Source of the DNA: Microlunatus capsulatus
GTDB lineage: Bacteria > Actinomycetota > Actinomycetes > Propionibacteriales > Propionibacteriaceae
Assembly: GCF_017876495.1 (NCBI RefSeq)
Contig: NZ_JAGIOB010000001.1
Location: forward strand, 558,001-622,000
Length of the DNA stretch: 64,000 nucleotides
Reading direction: 5' to 3'
Made by a program: the position numbers and the translations under genes. Shown here in pieces: positions 61,244 to 64,000 of the stretch. Each line of letters begins with the position of its first letter. Position 1 is the stretch's first letter. The notes beneath the pieces were generated by a model. That model ran no database searches, was not told the DNA's origin, and saw nothing but the letters and a program-made list of their open reading frames with translations.

Positions 61244-62644
61244 TCAGCCCACGTCGAGCGCGAGCAGGTCCTCGACGGTCTCGCGGCGGATGAGGGTGCG
61301 GATCTCGCCGTCGCGGACGGCCACCACCGGCGGCCGCGGCACGTGGTTGTAGTTGCTGGCCATCGAGCGGCTGTAGGCGCCCGAGGCGGGCACCGCGAGC
61401 AGGTCGCCGGGCCGGACGTCGGCCGGCAGGAACTCGTCGCGGACGAGGATGTCGCCGCCCTCGCAGTGCTTGCCGACCACCCGGGAGAGCGCGGGCGGCG
61501 CGTCGGAGCGGCGGTCGGCCAGCGTCGCGGAGTACTCGGCGGCGTACAGCGCGGTGCGGATGTTGTCGCTCATCCCGCCGTCGACGGCGACGTAGGTGCG
61601 GCTGGTGCCGCCGTCCAGCAGCACCTGCTTGACGGTGCCCACCCGGTAGAGGGCGAAGGCGCTGGGCCCGCTGATCGCCCGGCCGGGCTCGATGGAGAGG
61701 TGCGGCACCGCCACCCCGAGGCCCGCGCACTCGGCCTCGACGATGCGGCGCAGCGCCGCGGCCAGCACGAAGGGGTCGGCCGGGCTGTCCGCGCTGGTGT
61801 AGGCGATGCCGAAGCCGCCGCCGAGGTCGAGCTCGGGCAGCTCGACGCCGGTGGCGCGGGCGTGCTCGGCGTGCAGCCGCAGCGTCCGCCGGGCCGCGAC
61901 CTCGAAGCCGTCGGGCTCGAAGATCTGCGAGCCGATGTGGGAGTGGATGCCGCGCAGGTCCAGCCACTCGGCGTCGTGGCAGGCCTGCAGCGCGCGGGCC
62001 GCCTGGCCGCCGGCGATGGAGAAGCCGAACTTCTGGTCCTCGTGGGCGGTGGCGATGTACTCGTGGGTGTGGGCCTCGACACCGGTGGTGACCCGGACCA
62101 TCACCCGGGCCCGGACCTCCAGCTCGGCCGCCAGGGCGGAGAGCCGCGCGACCTCGTCGAAGGAGTCGACGATGATCCGCCCGACGCCGGCGGTCAGGCC
62201 CTGGCGCAGCTCGTCCAGGCTCTTGTTGTTGCCGTGCAGGCCCACCCGGGAGAGGTCGACGCCGGCGCGCTGGGCCACCGCGAGCTCCCCGCCGGTGCAG
62301 ACGTCGAGCCCCAGCCCCTCCTCGCTGACCCAGCGGGCGACCGCGGTGCAGAGGAAGGACTTGGCGGCGTAGTAGACCTCCCAGCCGGCGAACGCCTCGG
62401 CGAAGGTACGGGCCCGGGCGCGCAGGTCGTCCTCGTCGACGACGTACACGGGCGTGCCGCACCGCTCGGCCAGCTCGGTGACGCCGACCCCGGCGACGGT
62501 GAGCACGCCGTCCTCGTCCTTGCGGACGCCGCGGCTCCACAGCCGCGGCAGCAGCGCGTTGACGTCGTCGGGCAGCGCCAGCCACCCCGGGGCGCGGGAG
62601 GTCGCGTCGGCGTGGATCGAGCCGGCGACGTGGGTGTGGGTCAC
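61244..62644 (-). CDS. lysA: Diaminopimelate decarboxylase
   Basis: 466 aa from GTG 62644 (VTHTHVAGSIHADATSRAPG). PLP-Lys is in VYYAAKSFLC (~93). HSHIGSQIF, LDLGGGFGIAYTS, SIEPGRAI, and the active-site Cys in HCEGGDIL with SGAYSRSMASNYN follow. Last step of lysine synthesis; its substrate also goes into peptidoglycan. A CACGCT element lies 7 nt before the start. 127 bp upstream of hom. Confidence 0.95.
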   Translation of the reverse strand: MTHTHVAGSIHADATSRAPGWLALPDDVNALLPRLWSRGVRKDEDGVLTVAGVGVTELAERCGTPVYVVDEDDLRARARTFAEAFAGWEVYYAAKSFLCTAVARWVSEEGLGLDVCTGGELAVAQRAGVDLSRVGLHGNNKSLDELRQGLTAGVGRIIVDSFDEVARLSALAAELEVRARVMVRVTTGVEAHTHEYIATAHEDQKFGFSIAGGQAARALQACHDAEWLDLRGIHSHIGSQIFEPDGFEVAARRTLRLHAEHARATGVELPELDLGGGFGIAYTSADSPADPFVLAAALRRIVEAECAGLGVAVPHLSIEPGRAISGPSAFALYRVGTVKQVLLDGGTSRTYVAVDGGMSDNIRTALYAAEYSATLADRRSDAPPALSRVVGKHCEGGDILVRDEFLPADVRPGDLLAVPASGAYSRSMASNYNHVPRPPVVAVRDGEIRTLIRRETVEDLLALDVG

Positions 62645-62733
62645 GATGTCGAGCGTGCCAGACCGGATCCAGCCCGGCGGCGGCGCGCCGCGGGCTGGAC
62701 GGTCCGGTGGCGCGGTCGGGCTCGGGACACTGG

Positions 62734-62739
62734 TACATT
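62734..62739 (+). promoter_or_regulatory. Possible -10 of tRNA-Arg
   Basis: TACATT in TGGTACATTTCTC, a rare AT-rich patch ~45 bp before the mature tRNA; no convincing -35. Confidence 0.4.
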
Positions 62740-62784
62740 TCTCTTCGGCCCAGACGGGCTGGACGCCGGTCACCACCGGATCCG

Positions 62785-62856
62785 GCCCCCGTAGCTCAGG
62801 GGATAGAGCACCGCCCTCCGGAGGCGGTGGCGCAGGTTCGAATCCTGCCGGGGGCG
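62785..62856 (+). tRNA. tRNA-Arg (anticodon CCG)
   Basis: A full cloverleaf is visible. The acceptor arms GCCCCCG/CGGGGGC pair over 7 bp and the D stem is GCTC/GAGC. The anticodon stem is CCGCC/GGCGG with loop CTCCGGA (anticodon CCG, reads CGG), and the T stem GCAGG/CCTGC has loop TTCGAAT. The discriminator is G; CCA is not encoded. It is 72 nt, with a 4-nt variable loop. CGG is a frequent arginine codon in this GC-rich genome. Confidence 0.95.
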
Positions 62857-62861
62857 CCGAC

Positions 62862-62885
62862 GAGGCGGGCGGAGACGCCCGCCTC
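62862..62885 (+). terminator. Hairpin after tRNA-Arg
   Basis: GAGGCGGGCG, loop GAGA, CGCCCGCCTC: a perfect 10-bp stem 5 bp after the tRNA. Confidence 0.7.
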
Positions 62886-62956
62886 TGCTGCGTCCGGAGC
62901 CCTCCACGCACAGGCCCACCGGCCCCGTCCACCCCACCGGCACCACCCGCTGGTCC

Positions 62957-64000
62957 ATGCTGGACCCCGTGGACCCCCGCCGCACCCGCCCGTCGGCGAT
63001 CGGGGTCGAGGGTGCCGGGAGCCCCCGACTCGTCGTCGCCCTCACCCTCGCCCTGCTGCTCGCCCTGCTGCTGGCCGTGTCCGGCTGCGGCTCGGGCGCC
63101 GGCTCCCAGCCCGCCAACCCGCTCGCCGGTGCCCGGCTGTGGGTGGACCCGCGCTCGACGGCGGCGCAGCAGGCGGACGCCTGGCGCGCTCGCGTCGGAC
63201 CGGCCGCCGACGCCGCCGTCGAGGCGGTGACGAGCCAGCCGGTGGCCACCTGGCTGGCCGGCCAGACCGACGACCCCTTCGACGAGGCCGTCCGGGTGAC
63301 GCAGTCCGCGGAGGTCGAGGCCGCGCTGCCGGTGCTGGTCGCTTACCACCGGCCCGGCCGCGACTGCGGCTCCTACTCCGCCGGGGGCTCGGCCGACGCC
63401 GACGCCTACCTCGCCTGGGTCGGCCGGCTGGCCGCCGGGATCGGCGACCGGCCGGCGCTGGTGGTGCTGGAGCCCGACGCGGTGGCCCAGGCCCTCAGCG
63501 GGACGTGCGGCAGCCCGGCGGACGCCGCGGGCGTCTACGCGCTGCTCGGCCGCGCCGTCGACGTGCTCGCCGAGCGGCCCGGCACCCGGGTCTACCTCGA
63601 CGCCGGGCACGCCGGCTGGGTCGGCGACCTCGACGCGCTCGCCGACGCCCTGCGGGCGAGCGGGGTCGGGCGCGCCGACGGGTTCAGCCTCAACGTCGCC
63701 AACTTCCAGACCACCGACGCCAGCGTCGCCTACGGCGAGCGGCTGTCCGCGCTGCTCGACGACGCCCAGTTCGTCGTCGACGTCTCGCGCAACGGGCGCG
63801 GGGCGCCGGCGGCCACCGAGGGCGTCGACGCCTGGTGCAACCCGCCCGGCGCCGCGCTGGGGGAGAACCCGCGGACCGGTCCGGACCGGGCGCTGGCGGT
63901 CGCCCTGCTCTGGGTCAAGGAGCCGGGCGCCTCCGACGGCAGCTGCCGGCCCGGCGAGCCGCCGGCCGGCGAGTTCTGGCCCGAGCAGGCCCAGCGGCTC
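62957..64000 (+). CDS. GH6 cellulase lipoprotein (partial, runs off window)
   Basis: 348 codons seen from ATG 62957, frame open to the end of the window. The basic start MLDPVDPRRTRPSAIGVEGA precedes a leucine-rich signal and lipobox LLLAVSGC, so it is predicted to be lipid-anchored at the cell surface. GH6 features: LWVDPRSTAAQQADAWR, the Asp-rich VVLEPDAVAQAL, VYLDAGHAGWVGDL, FSLNVANFQTTDASVAYG, FVVDVSRNGRG, WCNPPGAALG and LLWVKEPGASDGSC. GH6 enzymes cut beta-1,4-glucan (endoglucanase or cellobiohydrolase) with inversion. With the GH43 gene it suggests plant-polymer use. Confidence 0.9.
   Translation, partial: MLDPVDPRRTRPSAIGVEGAGSPRLVVALTLALLLALLLAVSGCGSGAGSQPANPLAGARLWVDPRSTAAQQADAWRARVGPAADAAVEAVTSQPVATWLAGQTDDPFDEAVRVTQSAEVEAALPVLVAYHRPGRDCGSYSAGGSADADAYLAWVGRLAAGIGDRPALVVLEPDAVAQALSGTCGSPADAAGVYALLGRAVDVLAERPGTRVYLDAGHAGWVGDLDALADALRASGVGRADGFSLNVANFQTTDASVAYGERLSALLDDAQFVVDVSRNGRGAPAATEGVDAWCNPPGAALGENPRTGPDRALAVALLWVKEPGASDGSCRPGEPPAGEFWPEQAQRL

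Noticed and set aside
62785-62885. tRNA-Arg considered as an integration site of a mobile island
   Set aside because: No integrase, no repeat of the tRNA 3' end and no composition change; a GH6 gene and ordinary hairpin follow.

Overview
The window is about 74% GC, gene-dense and uses many GTG starts. The conserved blocks (rho-rpmE-prfA-prmC-tsaC-wecA-atp, hom-thrC-thrB-lysA, the GlgE glucan pathway, NucS mismatch repair, tandem DivIVA-like coiled-coil proteins) point to an actinobacterium. A Frankia/Geodermatophilaceae-type soil or rock organism is my best guess, by inference only; there is no rRNA to confirm it.

Layout. 1-3.8 kb: the end of glgX, an HSL-family esterase and a secreted GH43 glycosidase. 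3.9-13.4 kb: alpha-glucan metabolism, with glgP on the minus strand and divergent glgE-mak-glgB on the plus strand (maltose-1-phosphate route), followed by a GNAT-like/Nudix fusion. 13.4-24.8 kb: a mixed stretch with an alpha/beta hydrolase, a WYL regulator, a thioredoxin-fold TPR protein, pgm, a spore-photoproduct-lyase homologue, pit and two small genes, a double-RCK ion channel, an aldo/keto reductase, a DUF2000 protein and an Lrp regulator. 24.9-28.5 kb: a sialic-acid-type cytidylyltransferase fused to a HAD phosphatase, facing a DUF6716-type glycosyltransferase operon (small membrane protein, PH protein, MarR). 28.7-31.4 kb: meaB, a thiolase and methylmalonyl-CoA epimerase, which belong to propionyl/methylmalonyl-CoA metabolism; the cobalamin adenosyltransferase at 38.7 kb supplies the cofactor of the same pathway. 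31.5-37.8 kb: two DivIVA-like coiled-coil paralogues, nucS, 3-hydroxyacyl-CoA dehydrogenase and small genes. 37.9-41.9 kb: a lipoprotein cyclophilin, pduO, a TIM-barrel sugar isomerase and two TM-anchored unknowns.

41.9-57.4 kb is one long minus-strand block, read from right to left: rho, rpmE, prfA, prmC, tsaC, wecA, atpI-like, atpZ-like, atpBEFHAGDC and a DUF2550 gene. 57.7-62.6 kb holds the aspartate-family genes thrB, thrC, hom and lysA (minus strand). It is followed by tRNA-Arg(CCG) and the start of a GH6 cellulase lipoprotein that runs off the window.

No mobile element, prophage, CRISPR array or defence island was found. The most interesting signals are subtle. Many genes carry a TANNNT-type -10 box exactly 6-7 nt before the start codon, which predicts leaderless mRNAs. 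meaB has only a CTG start, overlapping the thiolase stop. rho starts with TTG and carries a repeat-rich disordered insert. The double-RCK channel has an altered selectivity filter. Two convergent pairs overlap antisense in coding sequence. Two very long perfect hairpins separate operons, and a short dispersed intergenic repeat occurs three times.
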